Assembly (NCBI RefSeq): GCF_001522585.2
Contig: NZ_CP013372.1
Coordinates: 2,604,001 to 2,668,000, forward strand
Origin: Burkholderia sp. NRF60-BP8
GTDB taxonomy: Bacteria; Pseudomonadota; Gammaproteobacteria; Burkholderiales; Burkholderiaceae
Reading direction: 5' to 3'
Length of the DNA: 64,000 nucleotides
Shown here in pieces: positions 26,431 through 35,909 of this stretch; the stretch's first letter is position 1, and each line of letters starts with the position of its first letter. Both the position numbers and the translations under genes were made by a program. Under the pieces are notes generated by a model, which had not been told where the DNA came from, made no database searches, and saw only the letters and a list, made by a program, of their open reading frames with translations.

Positions 26431-27669
26431 ATGTGGCTGATCCAGTTCGTCGTCATCGTCGCCGCCTGCCGACTGTGCGGCATGATTGCGGTACGCGTTG
26501 GCCAATGCGAAGTCATCGGCGAGATTGCTGCGGGCCTGCTGCTCAGCCCTTCGATACTCGGCGCATTCGCCCCCGGCCTGCACGCGGCGTTGTTCGGTGC
26601 CGGCACGGCGGCTACACTCGCCGGGTTTAGCGAGCTCGGTCTGCTCCTGCTGATGTTCGAGACCGGCATGCATCTCCAGCTACCGCACGGCCGCCCTCGC
26701 GCGATGCTGGCCCTGCCCGGCATGGTCGCACTGCTCGGCTTCGCCATGCCGTTCCTTGCGGGTATCGGCGTCGCCCTCTGGATCGCGCCACTGTCGCCGC
26801 CAGCTTCGTCCGCGATGCCTTATGCGTTGTTCTGCGGTATCGCGCTGGCTGTGTCCGCGGTGCCAGTCTTGGCGCGCATCATCCGGGATCTCGCGCTCGA
26901 CAGCCATCTTGCCGCCCGAACTGCGATGACAGCGGCACTTCTGACGGACATGGCCGGATGGTCCGCACTCATCGTCGTGGCGGGCATGGCGCACGTCGGA
27001 AATGGCATCGGCTGGGCCGGCCAGCTGCTCGCGTTCTCGGGCTATGCCGTCGCCTGCGTCATCGTCGCGCGCGCTGCAGTCTTGCCGTTTGCGCGCAAGC
27101 TGTCGACGGCGCGGCAAACGCGTGCATTGCTGACACTCTCGCTGTGCTGCATCGCGTTGTCCTCATGGGCCACCGATCGTCTCGGCTTTCATGCGGCCAT
27201 CGGCGCGCTGTTGCCCGGCCTGTTGCTGCGCTCGGTACCCGACCTACGCGAACACTGGCAGCGGACGATCGGCGAGTTCGGGCACCTCGCGCTCGTGCCG
27301 CTATTCTTCTCATACGCCGGTACGCAGACGTCGATTTCATTCGCGGCCGGCACTGCTTTGTGGCTACCGTTCTGTTGCTTCTTCATCGCCGGCTTCGTCG
27401 GCAAGTTCGGGGGCGCCTACCTCGGCGCTCGCTTGGGCGGACTGGCCTCCAACGATGCGGCAATCGTCGGCATATTGATGAACACGCGAGGATTGATGGA
27501 GTTGATCGTTCTGTCGGTTGGACGCCAGCTCGGCATCCTGCCCCCTTCCGTCTACGCGATGTTCGTCGTGTTCGCACTGCTGACGACCGCTATGACAGCG
27601 CCCGTCGTTCGGTTCGCGACGCGCAACCACGCACGCATCGCAACCCGCGCGTCGGGTTCGGGTGCCTGA
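26431..27669 (+). CDS. CPA2-family (KefB/NapA-like) cation:proton antiporter
   Basis: 412 residues from ATG 26431, with 12 or so helices and CPA2 signatures: GQCEVIGEIAAGLLLSPSILG, LLLMFETGMHL, GIALAVSAVPVLARII and NTRGLMELIVLSVG. Antiporters of this group exchange K+ or Na+ for protons, and several natural-product loci carry one as resistance or export gene. The frame is open upstream to 26302, overlapping the BenE gene, but no good start is there. Instead a perfect AAGGAGG at 26353 serves ATG 26363 in another frame, a 25-codon leader whose stop overlaps this gene's ATG, so coupled initiation is likely. It is the last gene of the operon. Confidence 0.82.
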   Translation: MWLIQFVVIVAACRLCGMIAVRVGQCEVIGEIAAGLLLSPSILGAFAPGLHAALFGAGTAATLAGFSELGLLLLMFETGMHLQLPHGRPRAMLALPGMVALLGFAMPFLAGIGVALWIAPLSPPASSAMPYALFCGIALAVSAVPVLARIIRDLALDSHLAARTAMTAALLTDMAGWSALIVVAGMAHVGNGIGWAGQLLAFSGYAVACVIVARAAVLPFARKLSTARQTRALLTLSLCCIALSSWATDRLGFHAAIGALLPGLLLRSVPDLREHWQRTIGEFGHLALVPLFFSYAGTQTSISFAAGTALWLPFCCFFIAGFVGKFGGAYLGARLGGLASNDAAIVGILMNTRGLMELIVLSVGRQLGILPPSVYAMFVVFALLTTAMTAPVVRFATRNHARIATRASGSGA

Positions 27670-27998
27670 TCGCTCGGGCTCGAACCCTGAAACAATGAAA
27701 ATAGTTTGGCATCACGGGAACGACAGGGGGAATCCCATAACTGGAGAAAGGGTCGTTCGATACGCGCGACGGTACTTCCGGTTTGACCCTGCCATATCGT
27801 GTTACTCGATAAATCGGTACAGGATGAGCCCAAGCCATCACCAACACATTGAGTTCATTGGCCTCATTGAAACGATTTAGCAGGTCATATCGGATGGCAG
27901 GCCCACGCGCAAAATCGATGCCGAACGGAATCGGTGACCAGCCATCGTCGCATGCCTCGTCACTGGTTCAACCGATCCAGCAGGCAGCACCGATGTGC
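27670..27998. other. Gap at the right side of the accessory block
   Basis: About 330 bp without a supported gene. Composition is less G+C rich than the DNA to the right, similar to the accessory block. The frames hold only short peptides that I cannot match. No clear terminator, tRNA, or copy of sequence from the left border (14.7-15.6 kb) was found by eye; an attachment-site relic could still be hidden here. Confidence 0.45.
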
Positions 27999-28697
27999 CT
28001 ATTCATCGCCGGACAGCCCGCTTCCTTTCTCGAAGCGCGTGACGCCCGGCAGCGCGCGCAGCTTGTCGCAGATCGCCTTGTATTCGAGTTCCGACACCCG
28101 CGCGAGCGCGATGCGCACCTCGTCCTGCTCGCCCGTGTCGTCGGCACGCTGCACGATGAACTGCTTCACGCGCGCACTGTCGGGGCCGAGCGCCGCGTGC
28201 AGCGAATCGAACGTCAGCGTGCCGCTCGCAACCGTCAACGCAAGCTGGCGCCGTTGACGCACCGTGAAATAGCGCCGCTCCAGCGGCTTGATGCCGGCCA
28301 GAATGATCAGGATGATGATCGTCGCCGACACCGACGCGACATAGAGCCCGCCCCCCACCGCAAGGCCGATCGCGGCGACCGACCACAGGCTCGCGGCCGT
28401 CGTCAGCCCGCGCACGATCTCGCCGCGCAGCAGGATCGAGCCCGCGCCGAGGAAGCCGATGCCCGACACGACCTGCGCGGCGATCCGCGACGGATCGAGC
28501 ACGACGTGGTCGCTGGTGCCGAGCACGTCGGCGAAACCGAACGCCGACACGATCATGATCAGCGTCGAACCGACGCACACGAGCATGTGCGTGCGCAGGC
28601 CGGCCGCCCACGACAGGCGCTCGCGCTCGAAGCCGATGACGCTGCCGAGCGCCGCCGCGAGCACGAGCCGCATCACGAGTTCCAGGTTGTTGAGCAT
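27999..28697 (-). CDS. MgtC/SapB family membrane protein
   Basis: 232 residues from ATG 28697, which has AAGGAGAG nine bases upstream. Five hydrophobic helices hold the MgtC signature: LGSVIGFERE, LRTHMLVCVGSTLIM, VSGIGFLGAGSILL and GLTTAASLWSVAAIGLAVG. The cytoplasmic C-terminus (residues about 145-232) is ACT-like. In Salmonella and mycobacteria MgtC supports survival at low Mg2+ and inside macrophages, acting on the F1Fo ATPase; whether this family member does so is unknown. It is divergent from the AGE epimerase gene and marks the return to typical base composition. Confidence 0.85.
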   Translation of the reverse strand: MLNNLELVMRLVLAAALGSVIGFERERLSWAAGLRTHMLVCVGSTLIMIVSAFGFADVLGTSDHVVLDPSRIAAQVVSGIGFLGAGSILLRGEIVRGLTTAASLWSVAAIGLAVGGGLYVASVSATIIILIILAGIKPLERRYFTVRQRRQLALTVASGTLTFDSLHAALGPDSARVKQFIVQRADDTGEQDEVRIALARVSELEYKAICDKLRALPGVTRFEKGSGLSGDE

Positions 28698-28811
28698 CCG
28701 ATTTCTCTCCTTTTTTGGTGCCGGCCGCGCGGAATGTTTTATCCTTGGCCCCGGCCGCGCCGATTCCCGGGCCGCGCCGACACGTTTTCGATCCAAGCGC
28801 TCAACCCCGCC

Positions 28812-29921
28812 ATGTCCGTTTCCGACTCCGCTTCCGCCCAGGCCGCCCAACTGCGCCACCATTTCGCGCACGTCGTCTTGCCGATCTGGCGGGGTTCAGG
28901 GTTCGACCCGGCATTGCACCTGCCGTTCGAGGCCGTGGATCCGGCCACCCACGCGCCGCTGCCCGTGACCCGTTATCGCGCAATGGCGTGCGCGAGGCAA
29001 CTGTTCGTGTTCGCGCGGGCCGGCGACCCGGCGCACGCGGCCACGCTGTTCGACGCGCTGTGCCGGCACTTTCGCGACCCGCGTCATGGCGGCTGGATCT
29101 ACAGCGTCGACGCGCAGGGCGCGCCGCTCGATACGACCAAGGATCTCTATACGCACGCGTTCGTCGTGTTCGCGTGCGCCGCATGGCATGCGGCGTCGCG
29201 CGACGCCGCCGCACGCACGGTGGCGGAAGAAACCGCCGCGCTGATCCAGGATCGCTTCGCGCCGCGCCACGGCGACGCGTTGCTCGATGCCGCGCGCCAC
29301 GCCGATTTCTCGTCATCCGACAGCGGCGCGCTGCAGAATCCGCTGATGCATCTGACCGAAGCGTGGCTCGCGGCCGCCGACGCGTTCGGCGACCCGGCGT
29401 TCGACGATGCGCTCGCGCGCACCGCGCAGGCCGTCGAGCGCACGTTCGTCGATGCGGCGACCGGCTGCGTGGCCGAGTTGCCGCTCGGGGCGGCCGACAA
29501 CCGTTTCGAGCCCGGCCATCAGTTCGAATGGTTCTATCTGGTCGACGCGGCCGGCGCGCGGCTCGCGCAGACCGGACTTCCCGCCGCGCTGTCGCGCGCG
29601 TTCGCGTTCGCCGAGCAATACGGCGTCGATCCGCGGACGGGCGGCGTGTGCGCGGCGCTCGACGCGCAGGGCGCATGCATCGACGGCACGCAGCGGATCT
29701 GGGCGCAGACCGAATACCTGCGCGCGCTCGCGACGCACGGCGGCACGCCGGCCTCGGCGCCGCTCGCGCGCCAGATCGAGCGGTTCGCCGCGCGCTTCCT
29801 GCATCCGCGCGGCTGGTTCGAGTGCAAGACGGCGGAGGGCCAGGTGTCGCGCGCCGACATGCCGTCGACGACGCCCTACCACCTCGCGACCGCCTACGCG
29901 GCGCTGCCGGCCGGTTCGTAG
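28812..29921 (+). CDS. AGE family sugar epimerase/isomerase
   Basis: 369 residues forming an (alpha/alpha)6 barrel of the N-acylglucosamine 2-epimerase/mannose isomerase group. Recognisable pieces are [72 protein letters not shown] with the probable catalytic His, and [11 protein letters not shown]. These match bacterial mannose/fructose isomerases (YihS-like) more than cellobiose epimerases. It acts in the cytoplasm; the sugar is not certain. The 3' end overlaps the end of the convergent chemoreceptor gene by 28 bp. Confidence 0.82.
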   Translation: MSVSDSASAQAAQLRHHFAHVVLPIWRGSGFDPALHLPFEAVDPATHAPLPVTRYRAMACARQLFVFARAGDPAHAATLFDALCRHFRDPRHGGWIYSVDAQGAPLDTTKDLYTHAFVVFACAAWHAASRDAAARTVAEETAALIQDRFAPRHGDALLDAARHADFSSSDSGALQNPLMHLTEAWLAAADAFGDPAFDDALARTAQAVERTFVDAATGCVAELPLGAADNRFEPGHQFEWFYLVDAAGARLAQTGLPAALSRAFAFAEQYGVDPRTGGVCAALDAQGACIDGTQRIWAQTEYLRALATHGGTPASAPLARQIERFAARFLHPRGWFECKTAEGQVSRADMPSTTPYHLATAYAALPAGS

Positions 29922-31513
29922 CCCGTCGCGGCGAACGACGGCGCCGCGCGGCCGCCCGGTGCGGCGCGTCCGTCGCCCAGCTCGAACACCGACACCGCCT
30001 GCATCAGGTGTGCGGTCTGGTCGTTCAGCGATGCGGCGGCGGCCGCGACTTCCTCGACCAGCGCCGCGTTCTGCTGCGTGAGCTGATCCATCTGCGTGAC
30101 GGCCTGGTTGACCTGCTCGATCCCGACGCTCTGCTCGACCGACGCCGCCGTGATCTCCGCCATCGTCTGCACGACCCGCGTGATCGACGCCGACACCGAG
30201 CGCATCGCATCGCCGGCGCGCTCGACGAGTTCCGCTCCGCCGTTGATCTGCGCGACCGAATCCTCGATCAGCGCCTTGATCTCCTTCGCCGATTGCGCGC
30301 TGCGCTGGGCGAGCGAGCGCACTTCGCCCGCGACCACCGCGAAGCCGCGCCCCTGTTCGCCGGCCCGTGCGGCCTCGACCGCCGCGTTCAGCGCGAGGAT
30401 GTTGGTCTGGAACGCGATGCCGTCGATCACCGAGATGATTTCCGCGATCCGCCCCGAGCTCTGCGCGATGCCGCGCATCCGGTCGATCACGCTGTCGACC
30501 ACGCCGCCGCCATGGCTCGTGGCTTCGAGCGCCGCGTCGGCCAGCGCGCTCGCCGCACGAGCGCTGTCGGTGTTCTGCCGGACGGTCGCGGTCAGTTCCT
30601 CCATGCTCGCGGCGGTTTCCTCGAGCGATGCGGCCTGCGTGCCCGTACGCGCCGACAGGTCGGCGTTGCCGCCCGCGATCTCGCCCGCGCCGAGGTGGAT
30701 CGCATCGGACGCGTGGCGCACCGTGCGCACGGTGCCCGCGATGCTCGTCTGCATCGCGGCGAGGCCGCGCAGCATCCGGTCGATCTCGAACACGCCGCCC
30801 GCCTGCACGGCTTCGTCGAGACGGCCCTGCGCGATCCGCTCGAAATGACGGCCGGCCTGCTCCAGCGGCGCGACGACCGCGCGCCGCGCGGCCGCGTAGA
30901 TCGCGACGCTCGCCGCGAGCATCGCCACCAGCAGCACGATGCCGACCGACTTGAACCACAGCATGCCGCCGTCGATGGTGTCGAGCGCCGCGCGGCTCGA
31001 GGTGCCGCCATAGTCGGTGAAGCGATGCAGTTCGGCGATGTACGCGTCCTGGAAGCCCTGGGTCGGCTGGTCGAGGAACGCCTGGATGTTGTCGGCGTCG
31101 AGGAACTGCACGAGTTCGCCCAGTGCGCCGCGCAGCGCACGATAGCGTTCGGCGAGCGCCGCGACGCGTGCGCGGTTGGTGTCGTCGACCGGCTGCGCGG
31201 CCGTCAGCACGGCGAACGCCTTGTCCGCTTCCGCGAGCGACGCGCCCGCGTGGCGGATGATGTCTTCGGGCTTCGGGCCGCCGCGCACCATCCGCGTGCC
31301 GGCACGCGACAGGTTGATGCGTGCGTCGAGCAGTTGCTCGGTCGCCCGGCTGGCCGCGTCGACCTGCGCGATCGCGACGTTCGACAGATCGTCGACGCCG
31401 CTGCGCGTCGACGCGAGCGTCCAGAAGCCGAGCGCTTCGATCGCGAACAGGAAGAGACAGAACACGGTCAACACGCCGAGCAGACCCGACGCGAGCTTGA
31501 TTTTTCCCAACAT
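29894..31513 (-). CDS. Methyl-accepting chemotaxis protein
   Basis: 539 residues. An N-terminal membrane helix (about 8-28), a periplasmic four-helix ligand domain of the Tar type (about 30-188), a second helix (about 190-212), a HAMP domain, then the long cytoplasmic signalling coil with the hairpin tip [42 protein letters not shown]. The protein ends without the CheR/CheB tethering pentapeptide. It would pass a periplasmic signal to CheA/CheW; the ligand is unknown. The chosen start ([13 protein letters not shown]) gives a normal MCP N-terminus; the frame stays open upstream without coding character. Confidence 0.92.
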   Translation of the reverse strand: MLGKIKLASGLLGVLTVFCLFLFAIEALGFWTLASTRSGVDDLSNVAIAQVDAASRATEQLLDARINLSRAGTRMVRGGPKPEDIIRHAGASLAEADKAFAVLTAAQPVDDTNRARVAALAERYRALRGALGELVQFLDADNIQAFLDQPTQGFQDAYIAELHRFTDYGGTSSRAALDTIDGGMLWFKSVGIVLLVAMLAASVAIYAAARRAVVAPLEQAGRHFERIAQGRLDEAVQAGGVFEIDRMLRGLAAMQTSIAGTVRTVRHASDAIHLGAGEIAGGNADLSARTGTQAASLEETAASMEELTATVRQNTDSARAASALADAALEATSHGGGVVDSVIDRMRGIAQSSGRIAEIISVIDGIAFQTNILALNAAVEAARAGEQGRGFAVVAGEVRSLAQRSAQSAKEIKALIEDSVAQINGGAELVERAGDAMRSVSASITRVVQTMAEITAASVEQSVGIEQVNQAVTQMDQLTQQNAALVEEVAAAAASLNDQTAHLMQAVSVFELGDGRAAPGGRAAPSFAATGYEPAGSAA

Positions 31514-31794
31514 GGAGGATTTCCTGGAGAGCGGACGATGAGGCAATGCCCCGGCATTAGCGGCATTTCTTCGTCGGACTTTAGGCGGATTGCCGGCAAC
31601 GCAGGTCAATCGCGCGCTTCGCACGCGCATTCGCGTCGAATCGCCCGCAAACGCGGAAGATCTTGGGTATTCGGCGCAATAATCGCGTCGCATCGCACCG
31701 GAATTTGCCCGAAACGCGAACGAATTTCCTTGCTTATCCGCAGCCCCCTTCCTAGAGTTCAGCGCAAGCGGGCACTCATTTGGAAGGAAGTTCG

Positions 31795-32238
31795 ATGACC
31801 GACATCACGGACCACGCGCGCGGCGCATTGCGCGCGCAACCGTTCAGCATGCTGCTGGGCACGGAGCTGATGCATATCGGCGACAACGAAGTGTCGCTGT
31901 GTCTGCCCGTACGCGAGGAACTGCGGCAGCAGCACGGCTTCGTGCACGGCGGCGTCATCAGCTATCTCGCGGACAATGCGCTGACGTTCGCCGGCGCGCT
32001 CGTGCTCGGTCCGCGCGTGATCACCGCCGAATACAAGATCAACTACCTCCGGCCGGCCGTGAACGGCACGCTGGTCGCCCGCGCGAAGCTCGTCTACGCG
32101 GGCCGGCACCAGGCGACCTGTCAGTGTCACGTGTTCGTCATCGACGGCGATCACGAGCGGCTCGTCGCGATCGCGCAAGGCACGATCAATCGCGTCGGCG
32201 ACGGAAAGGTGCCGGACAGGCCGGAGGAAACGGCGTGA
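31795..32238 (+). CDS. PaaI-family hotdog thioesterase
   Basis: 147 residues with a single hotdog fold. The active-site segment is [23 protein letters not shown], with the HGG signature and a following Asp on the central helix, and [22 protein letters not shown] marks the second half. PaaI-type enzymes hydrolyse aromatic or medium-chain acyl-CoAs, serving as a release valve for CoA. GGAAGGAAG sits eight bases before ATG 31795. It stands alone between the chemoreceptor and the toxin-antitoxin pair. Confidence 0.85.
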   Translation: MTDITDHARGALRAQPFSMLLGTELMHIGDNEVSLCLPVREELRQQHGFVHGGVISYLADNALTFAGALVLGPRVITAEYKINYLRPAVNGTLVARAKLVYAGRHQATCQCHVFVIDGDHERLVAIAQGTINRVGDGKVPDRPEETA

Positions 32239-32294
32239 GACGACGCCCGTCGCGAGGTCAATGAGAGAACGCCGAACACGCAGCGCGTGTCGCG

Positions 32295-32576
32295 CTAGCG
32301 CTTCATCGCGGCGAGATAGACCGCATCGCGCTCGCGACGCCCCACCGCGACTACCAGTACGACGACTTCCGCATCGCGCACTTCGTACACGAGGCGATAG
32401 CCGATACTGCGCAGCTTGATCTTGTAGCGGTCCGGATGACCGTGCAGCTTCGCCGAAGGAATGCGAGGGTTCTCGAGCCGTTCGACGAGTCTGGCCTTGA
32501 ACTGATCGCGAATGGTGCGATCGAGCTTCCTCCACTCCTTCAACGCAGGTTCGAGAAAGGCGAGCTCAAAGGTCAT
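32295..32576 (-). CDS. RelE/ParE superfamily toxin
   Basis: 93 residues with the RelE fold: FLEPALKEWRKLDRTIRDQFKARLVERL, then LHGHPDRYKIKLRSIGYRLVYEV and VVVLVVAVGRRERDAVY. The conserved Arg in the LRS...RLVYEV region and the C-terminal RRERDAVY fit the ribosome-dependent mRNA endonucleases. It overlaps its antitoxin gene by 11 bp in the order antitoxin-toxin, so it is translated with it. Its codon use does not stand out from neighbours. Confidence 0.88.
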   Translation of the reverse strand: MTFELAFLEPALKEWRKLDRTIRDQFKARLVERLENPRIPSAKLHGHPDRYKIKLRSIGYRLVYEVRDAEVVVLVVAVGRRERDAVYLAAMKR

Positions 32577-32814
32577 TCAACTTGACCTTGACGGCTTTCT
32601 CCTTGGCGCGCGAGTCGGCCAGCACGTTGTCTTCGATATCTTCGAGACGTTCGACCATCGCCTCCCATGTCTTCGCCGGAATGCAATAGAACGCGGGTTC
32701 GTTGTGATTCAGGATCGCGACCGGGAACCCCTCTCCCGCCGCCACGGTTCCCATCGGGTTCCGCTTCAGCTCCGAGACGCTCGCCGTCACGCTAGCCAGG
32801 ATGGTATGGGGCAT
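32566..32814 (-). CDS. Phd/YefM family antitoxin
   Basis: 82 residues. The N-terminal half SVTASVSELKRNPMGTVAAGEGFPVAILNHNEPAFYCIPAKTWEAM is the Phd/YefM DNA-binding dimer fold; the C-terminal charged tail (DSRAKEKAVKVKLNDL) would wrap and neutralise the toxin. AAGGAG lies six bases before ATG 32814. Such antitoxins repress their own promoter, which is clearly visible just upstream. Confidence 0.88.
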   Translation of the reverse strand: MPHTILASVTASVSELKRNPMGTVAAGEGFPVAILNHNEPAFYCIPAKTWEAMVERLEDIEDNVLADSRAKEKAVKVKLNDL

Positions 32815-32858
32815 GTCTGCTCCTTTTTCGATCGAATTTACATTGTACTTTATTTGAC

Positions 32859-32887
32859 ACTATATTTAGCGTGATATTTGGTGCCAA
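32859..32887 (-). promoter_or_regulatory. Sigma70 promoter of the toxin-antitoxin pair
   Basis: On the minus strand TTGGCA (32887-32882) and TATAGT (32864-32859) are separated by exactly 17 bp in an A+T-rich stretch unusual for this genome. The transcript would start about 38 bp before the antitoxin ATG. Confidence 0.65.
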
Positions 32888-32932
32888 ACAGGCGGTACCG
32901 AATTCGCTCTCGACCCGTGAAGTTTGATACCC

Positions 32933-33985
32933 CTACTCGGCCCCGTCCCCCGCCAGCGGCATAAACCGCGGCGCCACCCGCGCCCGGACGTTGCCGTGCT
33001 CGTCCGTCCGATAGATCCCGCGCGCCGCGTTGTGCGGATGCACGGCCGCGTCGGCCACGCTCAGCACCGGCGCGAAACACGCGTCGGTGCCTTCGAGCAG
33101 CGCGCGCCAGTGCGCAGACGGCTGCCCGGCGAACACCTGCGCGAAACGCGCCTTCAGCGCGGGCCAGCGCGTCCGGTCGTACTGCGACGCGGGATCGACG
33201 TCGGTCAGCCCGAGCCGTTCAATCAGCAGCGCGTAGAACGGCGGCTCGAGCGCGCCGATCGTCACGCATTCGCCGTCCGCGCAGCGATACACGTCGTAGA
33301 ACGGCGCATCGTGGAACAGGCTCGGCTGCGCGCCGTCGAGCTGCCCGCTCGCGCGTGCCCACAGCGCCAGCGACCCGAGCATCGACACGATGTCGACGAT
33401 CGCGCCGTCGACCACGCGCCCCGGCCCGCCGCCGCGCACGTCGAGCAACGCGCAGACGATCCCGAACGCGAGCCCGAGCGCGCCGCCCGCATCGCCGACG
33501 ACGGTCGGCGGCACGCCCGGCCGGCCGTCGCGCGGCGCGGACAGCGACAGCAGGCCGGTCAGCGCGACGTAATTCAGGTCGTGCCCGGCCGCGGCCGCGA
33601 GCGGGCCGTGCTGGCCCCAGCCCGTCATGCGTCCGTAGACGAGTGTCGGATGGCGGCGCGCGCAAGCGTCGGGCCCGAGGCCGAGCCGCTCCATCACACC
33701 GGGCCGCAGCCCTTCGATCAACGCATCGGCCTGCGCGACCAGATCGAGCGCGGCGTCACGCCCGGCCGGCGTCTTCAGGTCGAGTTCGACGATCGTCTTG
33801 CCTTCGCGCAGCAGGTCGCCATCGCGGGCCTGCAGCGCGTCCGGCGCGCTCGTGCGGCCGGACGGGCGTGCGACCAGCGTGATGCGTGCACCCATACCGG
33901 CGAGCATCCAGCCCGCGAGCGGGCCGGGGCCAAGGCCCTCGAACTCGACGATGTGGATGCCGGAAAGCGGCGCGTTCAATGGCAT
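32933..33985 (-). CDS. Alpha-methylacyl-CoA racemase (CaiB/BaiF family)
   Basis: 350 residues. The sequence carries the racemase version of the family: GLGPGPLAGWMLAGMGA near the N-terminus, GRMTGWGQHGPLAAAAGHDLNYVALTGLLSL with the catalytic His (near 126), a conserved VGDAGG with Asp (near 155), and GALEPPFYALLIERLGL with Glu. These match AMACR, which interconverts R and S 2-methylacyl-CoAs so that they can enter beta-oxidation. GAGGTC precedes the ATG. It lies downstream of the IclR gene on the same strand and next to an acyl-CoA degradation cluster, suggesting the island handles a 2-methyl-branched acid. Confidence 0.88.
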   Translation of the reverse strand: MPLNAPLSGIHIVEFEGLGPGPLAGWMLAGMGARITLVARPSGRTSAPDALQARDGDLLREGKTIVELDLKTPAGRDAALDLVAQADALIEGLRPGVMERLGLGPDACARRHPTLVYGRMTGWGQHGPLAAAAGHDLNYVALTGLLSLSAPRDGRPGVPPTVVGDAGGALGLAFGIVCALLDVRGGGPGRVVDGAIVDIVSMLGSLALWARASGQLDGAQPSLFHDAPFYDVYRCADGECVTIGALEPPFYALLIERLGLTDVDPASQYDRTRWPALKARFAQVFAGQPSAHWRALLEGTDACFAPVLSVADAAVHPHNAARGIYRTDEHGNVRARVAPRFMPLAGDGAE

Positions 33986-34151
33986 GGCGACCTCGCTGAA
34001 ATGCAGCCGGGACAGGAACGGCGAAACGTTCCGATTCTATGCGAATGCATGCACGCGCCGGTTTCGCGCGGCCAGGGCCTGATCACGGTAATCACGGGCT
34101 TGCGCTGGCCCCCCGAACGAATTTCTCCGAACAGAGAGGCGTGAACGCGCC

Positions 34152-34916
34152 CTAGCGAAGCCCGTCGCCCGCGCGCCCGGCCAGCGCCGCCCGCATCGCG
34201 CGCACGATCGCGTCCCGATGCGGGTCGATCCGCTCGACGGGCCCGGCCACGCCCATCGCCAGCGGCAATCCGTTCCAGCCGTCCGCGATCACCATCGAGA
34301 TCATCGCGGCGCCCTGCGTGACGGTGTGCGCCGAATAGGAATAACCGAGCCGGCGGGTCTGTTCGACCTTGTCGAGCACGACGTCCTCGTCGATCGTCCT
34401 GCCCGACTTCCCGATCCGGCGGATGCTGCGCGACACGAGCCGGCGGATCGTACTGTCCGGCTGAATGCTCAGCAGCGCCCAGCCGAGTCCCGACATGCAG
34501 ATCTCGCGACGCGTGCCGATCGGCGCATAGAACTGCACCGGAATCGAGTGCGAGCCTTCGACCGCATCGATGTACTGCACGTACAGGTCGCTCTGCACCG
34601 CGATCACGACCGCCTCGTGCGTGCGCGCCGCCACCCGCTTCGCGACGGCATGCCAGTGCCGCCGGCTGCCGGCCGCCGAATCGACCAGCGCTTCGCCGAG
34701 ATTGACGAGCCGCGCGGTAGGCGCATACACGTGCGTCGCGTCGTCGTACGCGAGGTAGCCGAGCGTCTTCATGCTGGTCAGCAGCGCCGCCGCGCTCGAC
34801 CCCGGATACCCGCAGCGCGTGGCGATCTCGCGCACGCTCAGCGGCCGCTGCAAGGTGCTGAAGAGTTCCAGCACCTCGAACACGCGCGCCGCGCTCTTGA
34901 CCACGTTTCCGCTCAT
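34152..34916 (-). CDS. IclR-family transcriptional regulator of the catabolic island
   Basis: 254 residues from ATG 34916 with GAGAGGG upstream. Residues 8-65 are the winged helix (KSAARVFEVLELFSTLQRPLSVREIATRCGYPGSSAAALLTSMKTLGYL); the rest is the IclR effector domain with MSGLGWALLS and YSYSAHTVTQGAAMISMVI. It is divergent from the enoyl-CoA hydratase gene at 35051, with 134 bp between, so it most likely controls the island in response to an acid or CoA ester. Confidence 0.88.
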   Translation of the reverse strand: MSGNVVKSAARVFEVLELFSTLQRPLSVREIATRCGYPGSSAAALLTSMKTLGYLAYDDATHVYAPTARLVNLGEALVDSAAGSRRHWHAVAKRVAARTHEAVVIAVQSDLYVQYIDAVEGSHSIPVQFYAPIGTRREICMSGLGWALLSIQPDSTIRRLVSRSIRRIGKSGRTIDEDVVLDKVEQTRRLGYSYSAHTVTQGAAMISMVIADGWNGLPLAMGVAGPVERIDPHRDAIVRAMRAALAGRAGDGLR

Positions 34917-35050
34917 CCCGCCCTCTCCGCAGCGACCGGCACGGGCCTTCCACGTATGTGGAACGGAATTTCCCGCCGCCAACCGTCGTGACGATACTAG
35001 GCTTCGGCCCGCGGCGTGAAGCCCCGCGGCACCGAACACACGGAGACACC

Positions 35051-35833
35051 ATGGCAGCCTTTTTGATCCGTGAACGGCAGGGCGCGATCCTGACCGTCAC
35101 GATGAGCCGTCCCGACACCCGCAACGCCATTTCGGACACCGACGCGATCGACGCGCTGACCGACTGCTGCGACGAAGCGAACCGCGACGAATCGATCCGC
35201 GTGCTGATCCTGACCGGCGCCGGCACGACGTTCTCGTCGGGCGGCAACGTGAAGGCGATGCGCGCGTTCGCGGAAGCGGGGCCGCACGATCCCGCCGCGA
35301 TCCGCACCGGCTATCGCCGCGGCATCCAGCGGCTCGCGCACGCATTCCAGCACCTCGAAGTGCCGGCCATCGCGGCGGTCAACGGCCCGGCCATCGGCGC
35401 CGGCACCGATCTCGCGTGCATGTGCGACATCCGCATCGCCGCCGAGCGCGCACGCTTCGCGGAAAGTTTCATCGCGCTCGGCCTCGTGCCGGGCGACGGC
35501 GGCGCGTGGTTCCTGCCGCGGATCGTCGGCGCCGCGGTCGCCGCGGAAATGTCGTTCACCGGCGACGCGCTGGACGCGCAGGCCGCACTGCGCTGCGGGC
35601 TCGTGTCGCGCGTCGTGCCCGATGGCGAGCTCCTCGCGCATGCGCACGAACTGGCCGGCCGCATCGCCCGTCATTCCGGCACCGCGCTGCGCCTGACCAA
35701 GCGGCTGCTGCGCGAAGGCCGCCACGCGAGCCTCGACTCGCTGCTCGACCTGTCGGCGTCGTACCAGGCGTTCGCGCACGCCAGCCCCGAACATCGCGCG
35801 GCGGTGAACGCGCTGTTCGCCGCGCGCGGCTGA
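35051..35833 (+). CDS. Enoyl-CoA hydratase/isomerase family protein (first)
   Basis: 260 residues with the crotonase fold: LTGAGTTFSSGGNVKAM supplies the first oxyanion glycine, AAVNGPAIGAGTDLACMCDIRIA the second, and AESFIALGLVPGDGGAWFLPRIVG the usual region of the catalytic acid; in this loop the position often holding Glu shows Gly/Asp, so the exact reaction (hydration, isomerisation, or thioester hydrolysis) is open. CGGAGA lies before ATG 35051. It is the first gene of a rightward operon with a CaiB transferase, a second crotonase, porin, importer, dehydrogenase and esterase. Confidence 0.85.
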   Translation: MAAFLIRERQGAILTVTMSRPDTRNAISDTDAIDALTDCCDEANRDESIRVLILTGAGTTFSSGGNVKAMRAFAEAGPHDPAAIRTGYRRGIQRLAHAFQHLEVPAIAAVNGPAIGAGTDLACMCDIRIAAERARFAESFIALGLVPGDGGAWFLPRIVGAAVAAEMSFTGDALDAQAALRCGLVSRVVPDGELLAHAHELAGRIARHSGTALRLTKRLLREGRHASLDSLLDLSASYQAFAHASPEHRAAVNALFAARG

Positions 35834-35909
35834 ACCCGCGACGCATCGCGGCCGTGCAGCCGGCGCGTGCCGGCCGGCCCGTCGAATCCACAACGAAGGA
35901 GACATCGTC

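Noticed and set aside
17972..27669. Fragin/valdiazen (ham) or mangotoxin-type (mgo) diazeniumdiolate cluster
   Set aside because: No AurF-type N-oxygenase, cupin or large NRPS is present, and the halogenase, shuttle and VOC genes are foreign to those clusters.
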